From assembly GCF_002192255.1 (NCBI RefSeq), contig NZ_CP021768.1:824001-888000 (forward strand): a stretch of DNA of 64,000 bases, written 5' to 3'. This document shows, piece after piece, positions 25,021 through 33,927 of this stretch (the first letter of the stretch is position 1; each line of letters begins with the position of its first letter). A program made the position numbers and the translations under genes. Under the pieces are notes generated by a model. That model was not told the DNA's origin. It made no database searches and saw only the letters and a program-made list of their open reading frames with translations. The stretch comes from Stenotrophomonas sp. WZN-1 (GTDB taxonomy: Bacteria > Pseudomonadota > Gammaproteobacteria > Xanthomonadales > Xanthomonadaceae).

Positions 25021-25030
25021 GTCTGGGTGG

Positions 25031-25050
25031 GTGCCGACCTTGGTCGGCAC
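25031..25050. repeat. REP-like 20-bp palindrome
   Basis: GTGCCGACC-TT-GGTCGGCAC, perfect, between the convergent protease and asparaginase genes. Confidence 0.75.
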
Positions 25051-25058
25051 GCTGTTCC

Positions 25059-25547
25059 TCAGACGGACTCGAAGCGGTTCGCCGCCACGTTCTTGCGCAC
25101 GTGCTGCGGGTCGAAGATCCGCCCGTTCATCGCGATGTACACGCCGCTCGGCAGCGACTGCACCGCACCGATCGCACAGCCGATGTTGAACTCGGCATCC
25201 GAGCCGCGGAAGCGTGCCGGGCTCAGTGCGCCGGTCATCACGATGGTCTTGTCCGGGATCGTCGCCAGCACCTTGCCGGTCTGCACCATCGAATCGGTGC
25301 CGTGGGTCACCAGCACGTGCCGGGTCGGCTGCGCGGCGATGGTGGCGCGGATCAGTTCGCGGTCCTCATCGTTGATGTGCAGCGAATCCTTGCGCAGGAT
25401 CGGAATCACGTTGAAGCGGAACGTCACGCCCAGCTCGCGCAGGATCATGCCGATCTGCGGATCGCCGATCTGGTAGTCCGACTTGTCGTCGAAATAGATC
25501 TTGTCGATCGTGCCACCGGTGGTGACGACCAGGAGCTCTTCCATCAT
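25059..25547 (-). CDS. Asparaginase-family protein with only the N-terminal domain
   Basis: A 162-residue protein matching the first domain of type I/II L-asparaginases: 'LLVVTTGGTIDKIYFDDKSDYQIG' carries the first catalytic threonine in 'GGTID', and 'LVTHGTDSMVQTGKVL' carries the second in 'HGTDSM'. The C-terminal domain of a normal asparaginase (about 330 residues) is missing and the frame ends cleanly with no remnant downstream, so this is a stand-alone domain family and not a truncation. Whether it hydrolyses asparagine is unknown. The start is one of three nearby ATGs; MMEELL is used. Confidence 0.82.
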   Translation of the reverse strand: MMEELLVVTTGGTIDKIYFDDKSDYQIGDPQIGMILRELGVTFRFNVIPILRKDSLHINDEDRELIRATIAAQPTRHVLVTHGTDSMVQTGKVLATIPDKTIVMTGALSPARFRGSDAEFNIGCAIGAVQSLPSGVYIAMNGRIFDPQHVRKNVAANRFESV

Positions 25548-25623
25548 GTGCATGCGCGAAACCAGGACAGGTACTGCGGCGCGGGGCCAGGAATGCAGAT
25601 GATACGGCCCTGCGGCCGCAGCG

Positions 25624-25959
25624 TCAGCGTCGCTTGCCGAAGCGGGCGCGCAGGCCGGGCAGGCTGGCGCTGAAGATCACCAGCAGCGCCAGCGCGATCT
25701 CGATCAGCGCCAGCCAGCGCGTTTCCGGGTGGCTCCAGGCGCTCATCACGCCGTGGCTGAACCAGCCCAGCGCCAGCACCGAGGCCCAGAATCCGGCCTT
25801 GCGCCAGCCCAGGCGCACGGCGATGGCCAGTGCAAGCGGTGGTGCGGTGAACACCAGCTGGGTCGCCAGCCAATGCTTGTCATTGATGAACCAGCCTGCG
25901 AACAGCGCGGCCAGCCCCATCAGGGCCAGCAGCAGGACCGTGCGAGGCACGCGGTTCAT
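25624..25959 (-). CDS. DUF2069 family membrane protein
   Basis: A 111-residue inner-membrane protein with four hydrophobic segments and the DUF2069 pattern ('GWFINDKHWLATQLVFTAPPLAL', 'AGFWASVLALGWFSHGVM', 'EIALALLVIFSASLPGLR'). Function unknown; in Xanthomonadaceae and pseudomonads it commonly follows wrbA, as here. Its ATG overlaps the wrbA stop (ATGA). Confidence 0.88.
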   Translation of the reverse strand: MNRVPRTVLLLALMGLAALFAGWFINDKHWLATQLVFTAPPLALAIAVRLGWRKAGFWASVLALGWFSHGVMSAWSHPETRWLALIEIALALLVIFSASLPGLRARFGKRR

Positions 25960-26549
25960 CGGGCCAACCGCTGCGCGATGTCGGCCACCCGGCGCCCCAG
26001 TGCGCGCGCCAGCACCGCTTCGTCGTCGGTCGGCTGCGGGTCGTCGGCGGCGCCGGCCACGTGGCTGGCGCCATACGGCGTGCCGCCACTGGTGGTGTGG
26101 CTCAGCGCCGGTTCGGTGAACGGGATGCCGACGATCACGCAGCCGTGGTGCAGCAGCGGCACCTGCATCGACAGCAGGGTCGACTCCTGGCCGCCATGCA
26201 TCGAGGCGGTGGAAGTGAATACGCCGGCCGGCTTGCCGGACAGGGTGCCATTGACCCATTCGGCGCCCAACCCGTCCAGGAAGTGCTTGACCGGCGCGGC
26301 CATGTTGCCGAAGCGGGTGGGGCTGCCGAGCAGCAGGCCCTGGCATTCGACCAGGTCCTGCACGCTCACATAGGGGGCGCCATCGTCGGGTACCGGCGGC
26401 TGCGCGGTCTGGGTCACGGCAGCCACCGGCGGCACCGTGCGCAGGCGCGCGGTCATGCCCGGCACTTCGCCGATGCCCCGCGCGATCTGGCGCGCCAGCC
26501 GTGCCACCGAACCGCCCCGGCTGTAGTACAGCACCAGAATCTCGCCCAT
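25956..26549 (-). CDS. wrbA: NAD(P)H:quinone oxidoreductase, WrbA family
   Basis: A 197-residue flavodoxin-like FMN protein catalysing two-electron reduction of quinones, which avoids semiquinone radicals. Features are the FMN-phosphate loop 'LVLYYSRGGSVARLARQIARG', 'GLLLGSPTRFGNMAAPVKHFLDG', 'KPAGVFTSTASMHGGQESTLLS' and 'GGTPYGASHVAG'. GGAGA precedes the ATG. It is divergent from the YihY-family gene by 77 bases. Confidence 0.93.
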   Translation of the reverse strand: MGEILVLYYSRGGSVARLARQIARGIGEVPGMTARLRTVPPVAAVTQTAQPPVPDDGAPYVSVQDLVECQGLLLGSPTRFGNMAAPVKHFLDGLGAEWVNGTLSGKPAGVFTSTASMHGGQESTLLSMQVPLLHHGCVIVGIPFTEPALSHTTSGGTPYGASHVAGAADDPQPTDDEAVLARALGRRVADIAQRLAR

Positions 26550-26626
26550 CGTGCCCGCTTCTCCTCGTCGTGTGGCTACCAGTATGGCTATCCTGCGAGC
26601 ATTCCGCATCGGGTACCCTTTCGCCG

Positions 26627-27901
26627 ATGGAACCTTTGGATACGCTCAACCTGTGGATGGAGCGCGCGCGGGATCGCGCACGGGCCATCAGTTTCGGCCG
26701 CTTCCTGTGGCATCGCTTCCTCGACGACCGCCTGTTCCAGGCAGCGGCGGCGCTGGCGTACACCACGGTGTTCGCGCTGGTGCCGCTGGCCATCGTGGTA
26801 TTCGGTGTGCTGTCGGCCTTCCCTGTCTTCGACCGCTGGAGCGATCAGCTCAGCGATTACGTGTTTTCCAACTTCGTGCCCTCTGCGGCGCGTGCGGCCG
26901 AGGGCTACCTGCGGCAGTTCTCGGCCAGTGCTGGCCAGCTGACGGCGGCTGGCTTCATCGCACTGGTGGCCTCACTGCTGATCACGCTCAACAGCGTGGA
27001 AGAGACCTTCAACCAGATCTGGCGGGTCGGCTCGACCCGGCCCAAGCTGACCCGCTTCCTGGTCTACTGGACCGTACTGACCCTGGGCGCCATGCTCGCC
27101 GCCGCATCGCTGGCGGTATCGGCGAGGGTGTTCGCGATGCCGTTGTTCGGTACCCAGGAGGGCCGTTGGCTGGCCGAGTTTGCACTGCGCCTGGCGCCGA
27201 TCCTGATCGAGTTCGTCTGCATCACGCTGATGTTCCGGGTGGTGCCGCACCACACGGTGAAATGGCGGCACGCCGTGCCTGGTGCGATCCTGGCGGCGGT
27301 CATCCTGGAACTGGTGAAGTGGGGCATCGGCGCCTATCTTGGCAGCTTCCAGTCCTACCAGAAGCTGTATGGCACGGTGGCCTTCGTGCCGATCCTGCTG
27401 CTGTGGATCTACCTGTGCTGGGTGGCGGTGCTGCTGGGCGCGTCGCTGGCCTCGTCGATGGCCGCCTTCCGCTACCAGCCGGTTGAACTGCGCCTGCCGC
27501 AGGGATATGAGTTCTACGGCCTGCTGCGCCTGCTCGGTCGTTTCCACCATGCCCGTGCCAAGGGCAAGGGCCTGGCCGACGATGAAATCCTGCGCCTGGA
27601 ACCGCTGTTGACCGACTCGCTGCTGCAGGATCTGGCCTGCAACCTGCAGGAGATCGGCCTGCTGCGCCGCGATGAACGCGGCGAGTGGCTGCTCGCGCGC
27701 GACCTGGACCAGGTCAGCCTGGCCGATCTGTACGAATGCACCCAGCTGCGCATCCCGGTGGCCGAGCAGCACCTGCCGTACCGCGACGACAGCCTGGGCC
27801 GTGCCGCATTGGCGGCGCTGGACGATCTGCGACTGCCCCTGCGCGAACGCCTGAAGCGCAAGGTCAGTGATATCTACACCGATTCCGGAGACATGCCATG
27901 A
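26627..27901 (+). CDS. YihY-family inner membrane protein (UPF0761)
   Basis: A 424-residue protein. The first 280 residues form the YihY/virulence-factor-BrkB domain with six membrane segments ('QAAAALAYTTVFALVPLAIVVFGVLSAFP', 'IALVASLLITLNSVEETFNQIWRV', 'YLGSFQSYQKLYGTVAFVPILLLWIYLCWVAVLLGA'). The cytosolic C-terminal part (about 290-424) is a predicted winged-helix region, common in the Xanthomonas/Pseudomonas form. The E. coli protein was once called RNase BN, but that assignment was withdrawn and the function is unknown. The stop overlaps the lipoprotein start as ATGA. Confidence 0.88.
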   Translation: MEPLDTLNLWMERARDRARAISFGRFLWHRFLDDRLFQAAAALAYTTVFALVPLAIVVFGVLSAFPVFDRWSDQLSDYVFSNFVPSAARAAEGYLRQFSASAGQLTAAGFIALVASLLITLNSVEETFNQIWRVGSTRPKLTRFLVYWTVLTLGAMLAAASLAVSARVFAMPLFGTQEGRWLAEFALRLAPILIEFVCITLMFRVVPHHTVKWRHAVPGAILAAVILELVKWGIGAYLGSFQSYQKLYGTVAFVPILLLWIYLCWVAVLLGASLASSMAAFRYQPVELRLPQGYEFYGLLRLLGRFHHARAKGKGLADDEILRLEPLLTDSLLQDLACNLQEIGLLRRDERGEWLLARDLDQVSLADLYECTQLRIPVAEQHLPYRDDSLGRAALAALDDLRLPLRERLKRKVSDIYTDSGDMP

Positions 27902-28473
27902 CCCGCAAGACCCCGTTGCCGCTGCTGCTCCCGTTGACCCTGCTGCTGGCCCTGGCGGCCTGCAAGCCGACCCAGGAGCCTGCCCCGGCGAGCAGCCAGC
28001 CGCCGGCACAGGCGCCGACGCCGACCACTCCGGCGCCGGTCGAGGAAACCCCGGCCGAGCGCACCACCGCCGAGTTCCCGACGTTGAAGATGAAGGCGGT
28101 GGATGGCAGCGACTACGATCTGGCCGCGCATCGTGGCAAGTGGGTGATCGTGAATTTCTGGGCGACCTGGTGTGCCCCGTGCCGCAAGGAAATGCCGGAG
28201 CTGTCGGCGCTGCATGCGATGCGCAGCAACATCGAGGTGGTCGGCCTGGCCTACGAGGACATCGAAGTGCCGGAAATGCAGTCGTTCCTGACCAAGCATC
28301 CGGTGACCTATCCGATCGTGATCGTGGACCCGTTCGATCCGCCCGCGGACTTCGCCACGCCGCGAGGCCTGCCGTTGACGCACCTGCTGGATCCGCAGGG
28401 CAAGCTGGCCCACACCTTCCTTGGCCCGGTGACCGCCGCCGACATCGAAAAGCAGATCGCGGCTGCCAAGTAG
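27898..28473 (+). CDS. TlpA-like thiol-disulfide lipoprotein
   Basis: A 191-residue protein with a lipoprotein signal (lipobox 'LAAC', lipidated cysteine C22), a Pro/Ala/Thr-rich spacer to about residue 55, and a thioredoxin/TlpA domain with the active site C92-A-P-C95 in 'NFWATWCAPCRKEMPEL'. The cis-proline loop is 'RGLPLTHLLD'. It would act in the periplasm anchored to a membrane, most likely as a reductant for disulfides or in cytochrome/copper-site maturation. Translationally coupled to the YihY-family gene. The last base of the stop codon is also the first base of a REP-headed composite element. Confidence 0.9.
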   Translation: MTRKTPLPLLLPLTLLLALAACKPTQEPAPASSQPPAQAPTPTTPAPVEETPAERTTAEFPTLKMKAVDGSDYDLAAHRGKWVIVNFWATWCAPCRKEMPELSALHAMRSNIEVVGLAYEDIEVPEMQSFLTKHPVTYPIVIVDPFDPPADFATPRGLPLTHLLDPQGKLAHTFLGPVTAADIEKQIAAAK

Positions 28474-28699
28474 TAGGTTGGTCGGCAGGGCCTGCGGCCC
28501 TGCACCTGCCGGATCAACGTCAACGTCAAAAGCGTGCATTCTGTGGGATGGAGGGGTGGGTCCGGTTGCGGGGGACGCCGTAAACCCGTCCCTGGGGGCT
28601 TGGCCGCGGCATCCATGCCGCGGACACCCCCGCAACCGGACCCACCCCGCCTTCGACAGATCTCCGCGATCTGCAGTAGATCCACGCCATGCGTGGATG
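28473..28699 (+). repeat. Composite structured element, copy 1 (downstream of the TlpA-like gene)
   Basis: Order on the plus strand: GTAG head at 28473 with hairpin CAGGGCC-TGC-GGCCCTG, an A/C-rich spacer, a long hairpin with 22-bp perfect arms 28553-28574 and 28627-28648 around a 52-base loop that itself folds (CCGCGGCAT/ATGCCGCGG), a 'CGACAGAT' segment, and a GTAGATCCACG... REP unit (28676-28699). It aligns along its whole length with copy 2. Confidence 0.85.
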
Positions 28700-28741
28700 A
28701 ATCTCCATCGGAATCGAATATTTCGAACTGGAATCGAAAAG

Positions 28742-28992
28742 CATCCACGCATGGCGTGGATCTACTGTGTCGACCAAGGTCGACACCCTCCATCAGCCGC
28801 AGAAATCTGTCAGAGGTGGGGCGGTGCCGGAGTGCGGGGTGTCATCCGCATGGATGCGGCTGCCAAGCCTACAAGGACGTACTTGCGGCGTCCCCGCACT
28901 CCGGCACCGCCCCACCACCCCACGGAATACCCGCTGTTGCTGTTGCTCTGGCTTCGGCAGGTGCAGGGTGCAACCCTGCCGAACAACCCTAC
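28742..28992 (-). repeat. Composite structured element, copy 2 (downstream of ppk2)
   Basis: Same order as copy 1 but on the minus strand, starting with GTAG at the ppk2 stop codon (28988-28992 region): hairpin GCAGGG/CCCTGC, spacer, long hairpin with 25-bp perfect arms 28815-28839 and 28892-28916 around a 52-base loop, 'TGACAGAT' segment, an extra 20-bp palindrome (28767-28786), then the reverse REP unit 28742-28765. The 52-base loops of the two copies match at 40 of 52 positions by my count. Confidence 0.85.
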
Positions 28993-29774
28993 TCCTCGAC
29001 CGGGAACGCCTCGATCGGCTTCAGTACATCGTAGTGCTCGCGATGCAGCTTGCCCTTCAGCTTCGGCAGCTCCGGCAACGGCGCATCCACCCGCGTGTCC
29101 GGCAACCGGTCCAGCAGGTTGCGCACCAGGGTCAGTCGCCCCAGCCGCTGATCGTTGAAATCCACCAGCGTCCACGGCGCCGCCTCGCGATGCGTCGCGC
29201 GCAGCATCGCCTCGCGGGCTTCGGTATAAGCGCTGTACTTGCTGCGGGATTTCAGGTCGACCGGGGACAGCTTCCAGCCCTTCAGCGGATCGAGATGACG
29301 CTCGGCGAAGCGCTTCTCCTGCTGCTCCTGGTCCACGCACAGCCAGTACTTGAACAGCAGGATGCCGTCATCCACCAGCAGCTGTTCGAACACCGGCGCC
29401 TGGCGCAGGAACTGCTGGTACTCGGTCTCGCTGCAGTAGCCCATCACCCGCTCGACGCCGGCGCGGTTGTACCAGCTGCGGTCCATCAGCACGATTTCGC
29501 CGGCGGCGGGAAGATGCGAGGCGTAACGCTGGAAATACCACTGCGTGGCTTCGCGGTCGGTCGGCTTGGGCAGTGCGACCACCCTGCATTGGCGTGGGTT
29601 GAGATGCTGGCTGATGGCCTGGATCGCGCCGCCTTTGCCTGCCGTATCCCGTCCTTCGAACAGTACCAGCAGGCGTTGCCCGCTGTGCTGCACCCAGCGC
29701 GCCATCGCGGTCAGTTCCAGCTGCAGCGGCAGCAGTAGTTCGTCGTAGTCCTTGCGCTTGAGCTTGGCCATCAT
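28989..29774 (-). CDS. ppk2: Polyphosphate kinase 2
   Basis: A 261-residue PPK2 that uses polyphosphate to phosphorylate nucleotides, mainly making GTP or ATP from the diphosphates. Walker A-like 'LFEGRDTAGKGGAIQAI', the lid 'MDRSWYNRAGVERVMGY' and 'FKYWLCVDQEQQEKRFAER' are all present. The single-domain length fits class I. The start (MMAKLK) is not supported by a clear ribosome-binding site; the frame is open further upstream. The stop TAG is the GTAG head of the composite element that follows it. Confidence 0.92.
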   Translation of the reverse strand: MMAKLKRKDYDELLLPLQLELTAMARWVQHSGQRLLVLFEGRDTAGKGGAIQAISQHLNPRQCRVVALPKPTDREATQWYFQRYASHLPAAGEIVLMDRSWYNRAGVERVMGYCSETEYQQFLRQAPVFEQLLVDDGILLFKYWLCVDQEQQEKRFAERHLDPLKGWKLSPVDLKSRSKYSAYTEAREAMLRATHREAAPWTLVDFNDQRLGRLTLVRNLLDRLPDTRVDAPLPELPKLKGKLHREHYDVLKPIEAFPVEE

Positions 29775-29817
29775 CACACCACGCGGGGAGGAAGCCGGAG
29801 CGTAACGCAGGGATCGC

Positions 29818-31524
29818 TCAGGGGGTGTCGACACCCTGCCAGCCGTGTTCACCTGCCAGCCGCTGCAGCAGCGCCGACAGATCGCGGGCGAAGCCAGCCA
29901 TGTCGAACAGTCCGCTGTGGTCGCGCGCCTGCGCCAGCTCGGCGCGCAGCGCGGTCAGTGCCGCAGGGTCGTTGCCCAGCGCGCTGGCGGTGGCGATGAA
30001 CGCCGCGTCGTCGGCGACATTCATCCATGCCAGCCCCAGATGGTGATTGAGGCTGCCGGCCACGCGCGCGGCGAAGGTGTCGCCCGGGCAGGTCAGTACC
30101 GGGCAGCCGGCCCACAGCGCATCGGAGGCGGTGGTGTGCGCGTTGTAGGGATGGGTGTCGAGGAACAGGTCGGCCAGCCGATACCGGGCCAGGTACTGCG
30201 GATGCGGCAGCTTGGCCATGAACACCAGGCGTGCCGGGTCCAGGCCGGCAGTCTGCGCGGCGGTGCGCAGGCGGGCGTCGGCCTGGCCGGGGCCGGACAG
30301 CAGCCACAGCACGCTGCCGGGCACGGCCTGCAGCACGGCGAAGGCGCGGCCCATGCTGCGCGGGTTGAGCTTGTAGCTGTTGTTGAAGCAGCAGAACACC
30401 ACGCCGTGTTCGGGCAGCCCGCACTCGGCGCGGGAGGGTGCCGGCTCCAGTACGCGGGTGTTGTCCGAGGGCTGGAAGGCACGTGGGACGCGCAGGACGC
30501 GTTCGCTGAAGTGCGATTCCAGCGATGCCGGCAGCACGAATTCGTCGGCGACCACGGCATCCATCCAACGCGCGCCTGATGTGCCGGGGTAGGCCAGCCA
30601 GTTCAGCTGCAGCGGGGCTGGGCGCATTGCCAGCACTTCGGGCGTGCCGCCGCCGCCCCAGCCGCGCAGGTCGAACAGCAGGTCGATGCCCTGCGCGCGG
30701 ATACGGGCCGCGATGTCGGCATGCCGCAGTGCGGCCACGTCATGCAGGCGGGTCGCGGCCTGCAGGCGTTCGCGGATGCGGCTGCCATCGGCGCGGTTCA
30801 GTGCAAACAGGTGCAGCTGCAGCGCAGGGTCATGACGCAGGTGTTCGAACAGGGCCACGGTCAGCAACCCGGTCGGATGGGCACCGAAGCCATTGGAGAG
30901 GAAGCCGACGCGCAACGGGCCGCGTGCGCGTATCTTCATTGCCGGCAAGGGCCGTACCGAGGCGGTGATCAGCGCGGCGCGCGCACGTGCGCAGGCCAGC
31001 TGCTCGGCAGCGCTGGCGTCTTCGCTGAGGAAGGCGAACGGCTCCACCGCGCCCTGGCCGGAAGCGAGCGCGGCACGTACCTGCGTGGCCAGTGCGTCCA
31101 CGTCCTGCCAGTCGCACAGGCGACGCTGCCAGGCCAGGCGCTGCGCGGCGATGTAGGGTTCGTCCGGCATCAGCGCATGCGCGCGGCGATAGGCCGCCGC
31201 AGCGCCTTCGGCATCGTCGGCATCTTCCAGCGCATGGCCCAGCCACAGCGCGATGCCCGGGTGCTGCGGGGCCAGCGCCGAGGCCTGGCCGAGCAGCCTG
31301 GCCGCGTCGGCATGCGCGCCGGCCATCCAGGCCACGCGACCCAGCCGTGCCAGTGCTTCCGGGTGGTTCGGGCGCAGCTGCAGCGCACGTCGTGCGGCCT
31401 GCTCGCCGGCAGCGATGTCGCCGGCTTCCAGTTCCAGGTCGGCCAGCATCACCCAGGCGACGAAATCGCCGGGCTGGCGTGCGATCGCCTGCTGCAGGTG
31501 CTGCCGCTGCTGCCAGGCCGACAT
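29818..31524 (-). CDS. TPR-containing O-GlcNAc transferase-like glycosyltransferase (GT41)
   Basis: A 568-residue protein, the same length as the structurally known X. campestris OGT. Residues 1-160 are TPR repeats ('AGEQAARRALQLRPNHPEALARLGRVA'), followed by two GT-B lobes: 'GFLSNGFGAHPTGLLTVALFEHL' (the HPT motif with the conserved histidine), 'LNWLAYPGTSG', 'FCCFNNSYKLNPRSMG' (UDP-binding lysine) and 'DTHPYNAHTTASDALWAGCPVLT'. The family links GlcNAc to serine or threonine of cytosolic proteins in eukaryotes; the donor and target of bacterial forms are not established. It lies 5 bases downstream of prfA on the same strand. Confidence 0.9.
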   Translation of the reverse strand: MSAWQQRQHLQQAIARQPGDFVAWVMLADLELEAGDIAAGEQAARRALQLRPNHPEALARLGRVAWMAGAHADAARLLGQASALAPQHPGIALWLGHALEDADDAEGAAAAYRRAHALMPDEPYIAAQRLAWQRRLCDWQDVDALATQVRAALASGQGAVEPFAFLSEDASAAEQLACARARAALITASVRPLPAMKIRARGPLRVGFLSNGFGAHPTGLLTVALFEHLRHDPALQLHLFALNRADGSRIRERLQAATRLHDVAALRHADIAARIRAQGIDLLFDLRGWGGGGTPEVLAMRPAPLQLNWLAYPGTSGARWMDAVVADEFVLPASLESHFSERVLRVPRAFQPSDNTRVLEPAPSRAECGLPEHGVVFCCFNNSYKLNPRSMGRAFAVLQAVPGSVLWLLSGPGQADARLRTAAQTAGLDPARLVFMAKLPHPQYLARYRLADLFLDTHPYNAHTTASDALWAGCPVLTCPGDTFAARVAGSLNHHLGLAWMNVADDAAFIATASALGNDPAALTALRAELAQARDHSGLFDMAGFARDLSALLQRLAGEHGWQGVDTP

Positions 31525-31529
31525 CGTGC

Positions 31530-32612
31530 TCAGCCCGCCGAAAGCTGGGCCAGGGCGTCGACCTGGTGTTCGTGGCTGAGCCGCTGCAGCAGCGGGTCGA
31601 GGTCGCCGGCCAGGATGTTGGGCAGGTCGTACAGGGTCAGGCCTTCCACGCGGTGGTCGGTGATCCGGCCCTGCGGGAAGTTGTAGGTGCGGATGCGCTG
31701 GCTGCGGTCGCCGCTGCCGACCTGCAGGCGCCGCGATTCGGCCTGCGCCGCGTCCTGGCGCTGGCGCTCGGCATCGAGCAACTGCGCCTTCAGGCGCTTC
31801 ATCGCCTTGTCACGGTTGGCGTGCTGGCTGCGCTCGGTCTGGCACTCCACCACCACGCCGGTCGGCACGTGGGTGATGCGGATCGCCGACTCGGTCTTGT
31901 TGACGTGCTGGCCACCGGCGCCGGACGAGCGGAACGTATCCACCTTCAGGTCGGCCGGGTTGATGACGATGTCATCGACTTCGTCGGCCTCGGGAATGAT
32001 CGCCACGGTGGCCGCCGAGGTGTGGATGCGGCCCTGCGATTCGGTGGCCGGCACGCGCTGCACGCGGTGCGTGCCCGATTCGAACTTCAGGCGCGAGAAC
32101 GCACCGCGGCCGACCACGCGCGCCACCACTTCCTTGTAGCCGCCATGCTCACCTGGGTTGTCCGATTCGATCTCGACCTTCCAGCCCTGGCGCTCGGCAT
32201 AGCGGGCGTACATGCGGAACAGGTCGCCGGCAAAGATCGCGGCCTCGTCGCCGCCGGTACCCGCGCGCACTTCCAGGAACAGGTTGCCTTCGTCGCGCGG
32301 ATCGCGCGGTACCAGCAGCAGGGCCAGTTCTTCTTCCAGTTCCTGCAGGCGTGCCTGCGCAGCAGCGATTTCCTCGTCGGCCAGTTCGCGCAGGTCGGGG
32401 TCGGCGCGCATGCCTTCGGCGGCGGCCAGGTCGGCCTTGGCACGGGCTTCATCAGCGAGTGCGGCAGCGACCGGTTCAAGTTGGGCGAATTCGCGCGAAA
32501 GGTCGCGGAAACGGGTGTTGTCGGCGACCACATCGGGTTCGGCGAGCAGGCGTTCCAGTTCTTCGCGGCGCTCGGCCAGCGCTTCCAGCTTACGGCGCAG
32601 GGTCGGCGTCAT
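31530..32612 (-). CDS. prfA: Peptide chain release factor 1
   Basis: A 360-residue RF1 that ends translation at UAA and UAG. The GGQ motif is in '[14 protein letters not shown]' and the UAG-reading PxT tripeptide in 'RVPATES'. Length equals that of E. coli RF1. Its start overlaps the last 23 bases of hemA, so it is coupled to it, as in many gammaproteobacteria. The GGQ glutamine is the target of PrmC encoded at 5.3 kb. Confidence 0.97.
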   Translation of the reverse strand: MTPTLRRKLEALAERREELERLLAEPDVVADNTRFRDLSREFAQLEPVAAALADEARAKADLAAAEGMRADPDLRELADEEIAAAQARLQELEEELALLLVPRDPRDEGNLFLEVRAGTGGDEAAIFAGDLFRMYARYAERQGWKVEIESDNPGEHGGYKEVVARVVGRGAFSRLKFESGTHRVQRVPATESQGRIHTSAATVAIIPEADEVDDIVINPADLKVDTFRSSGAGGQHVNKTESAIRITHVPTGVVVECQTERSQHANRDKAMKRLKAQLLDAERQRQDAAQAESRRLQVGSGDRSQRIRTYNFPQGRITDHRVEGLTLYDLPNILAGDLDPLLQRLSHEHQVDALAQLSAG

Positions 32613-33873
32613 CGGGTCTCACGGGTGGGTGGCGGTAACCCGGCGCAGCCGGGAACAGGCGCTCGGCGGCGCGGGTCAGATCGGCATCGCCACTCAGCGC
32701 GGCGGCGCGCAGTGCGGCGGTCGGCGGATGCAGCAATCGATTGGTCAGGCCATGGGCCAGCAGTTCCAGCACTTCGTCAGCCGGCTTGCCATTGGCCAGC
32801 TGCTGGCGCGCGCGCTCCAGCAACTCGGCGCGGGTGGCCTCGCCGAACGCGCGCAGCTGCCGCAGCGGTGCCTGGTGGGCGCTGGCCTGCTGGGTCTCGA
32901 CGAAGCGCGATACCTGCAGGTCGATGATCGCCTCGGCCTCGGCGGCAGCCTCGCGGCGGCCACGGCGGTTGTCTTCCACCGCGCGTTCCAGGTCATCGAC
33001 GGTGTAGAGGAAGGCGTCGTTGAGCGTGCCGACCTCGGCCTCGATGTCGCGCGGCACGGCCAGGTCGAACAGCAGCATCGGCTTGTGCCGGCGCGCACGC
33101 AGGGCCTTGGCCACCATCTCGCGGTGGATCACTGGCTCGCGCGCGGCGGTGGCCGAGAACACCACGTCGGCCTCGCCCAGGTGGCGGTCCAGTTCGGTCA
33201 GTGGCAGGGCCACGCCGCCATGACGGCTGGCCAGCTCCTGGGCGTGGGCGAGGGTGCGGTTGGCGATCAGCAGTCGCCGCACCTTGCCCTCACTCAGGTG
33301 ACGTGCAGCCAGTTCGATGGTCTCGCCGGCACCGACCAGCAGCACGGTGGAGTCGTCCAGTCGCGCGAACGCGTTCTGCGCCAGGCGCACCGCCGCCGAG
33401 GCCACCGACACCGGGTTGGCGCCGACCTGGGTATCGGTGCGCGCACGCTTGGCCACCGAGAAGGTCTGCTGGAACAGGCGGTCCAGGCGCTGGCCGAGCA
33501 GGCCATGGTCACGCGCGGTCGACCAGGCATCCTTCACCTGGCCGAGGATCTGCGGTTCGCCCAGCACCATCGAGTCCAGCCCGGTGGCGACCCGGAACAG
33601 GTGGCGCACGGCCTCGGCATCGGCGTGCTGGTACAGGTAGCCCTGCAGGTCGCCTGCCTGGCTGTGCAGCCACTGGTCCAGCGCCTGTGCCGACTCGGCC
33701 ACGGCGTACAGCTCGGTGCGGTTGCAGGTGGACAGCAGCACCGCCTCGGCGATCTGCGGGGTATCGCGCAGCGAGCCCAGCGCACGCGGCAACGCCTCAC
33801 CGGCGAAGGCCGCGCGCTCGCGCAGCTCCACCGGTGCGGTCTGGTGATTCAGTCCGAGCACCCACAGGGTCAT
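32590..33873 (-). CDS. hemA: Glutamyl-tRNA reductase
   Basis: A 427-residue enzyme that reduces glutamyl-tRNA to glutamate-1-semialdehyde, the first step of tetrapyrrole synthesis. The catalytic cysteine is C50 in 'STCNRTELY'; the NADPH-binding part has '[16 protein letters not shown]', and '[29 protein letters not shown]' is the family signature. It is divergent from the TPR gene upstream of lolB, sharing a 54-base intergenic promoter region, and heads hemA-prfA. Confidence 0.96.
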   Translation of the reverse strand: MTLWVLGLNHQTAPVELRERAAFAGEALPRALGSLRDTPQIAEAVLLSTCNRTELYAVAESAQALDQWLHSQAGDLQGYLYQHADAEAVRHLFRVATGLDSMVLGEPQILGQVKDAWSTARDHGLLGQRLDRLFQQTFSVAKRARTDTQVGANPVSVASAAVRLAQNAFARLDDSTVLLVGAGETIELAARHLSEGKVRRLLIANRTLAHAQELASRHGGVALPLTELDRHLGEADVVFSATAAREPVIHREMVAKALRARRHKPMLLFDLAVPRDIEAEVGTLNDAFLYTVDDLERAVEDNRRGRREAAAEAEAIIDLQVSRFVETQQASAHQAPLRQLRAFGEATRAELLERARQQLANGKPADEVLELLAHGLTNRLLHPPTAALRAAALSGDADLTRAAERLFPAAPGYRHPPVRPDDADPAP

Positions 33874-33927
33874 TGTTCAGTTGCTTGCGATAAGCTGCTG
33901 GCCATTGGACGACATTTTAAGGCCCCG

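Noticed and set aside
25059..25547. Asparaginase pseudogene
   Set aside because: The frame is clean, there is no remnant of a second domain downstream, and the single-domain form is known as a family of its own.
32212..33927. Upstream extension of the TPR protein frame by about 570 codons across hemA and prfA
   Set aside because: The extension is antisense to two well-conserved genes; a signal peptide and ribosome-binding site mark the true start at 33928.
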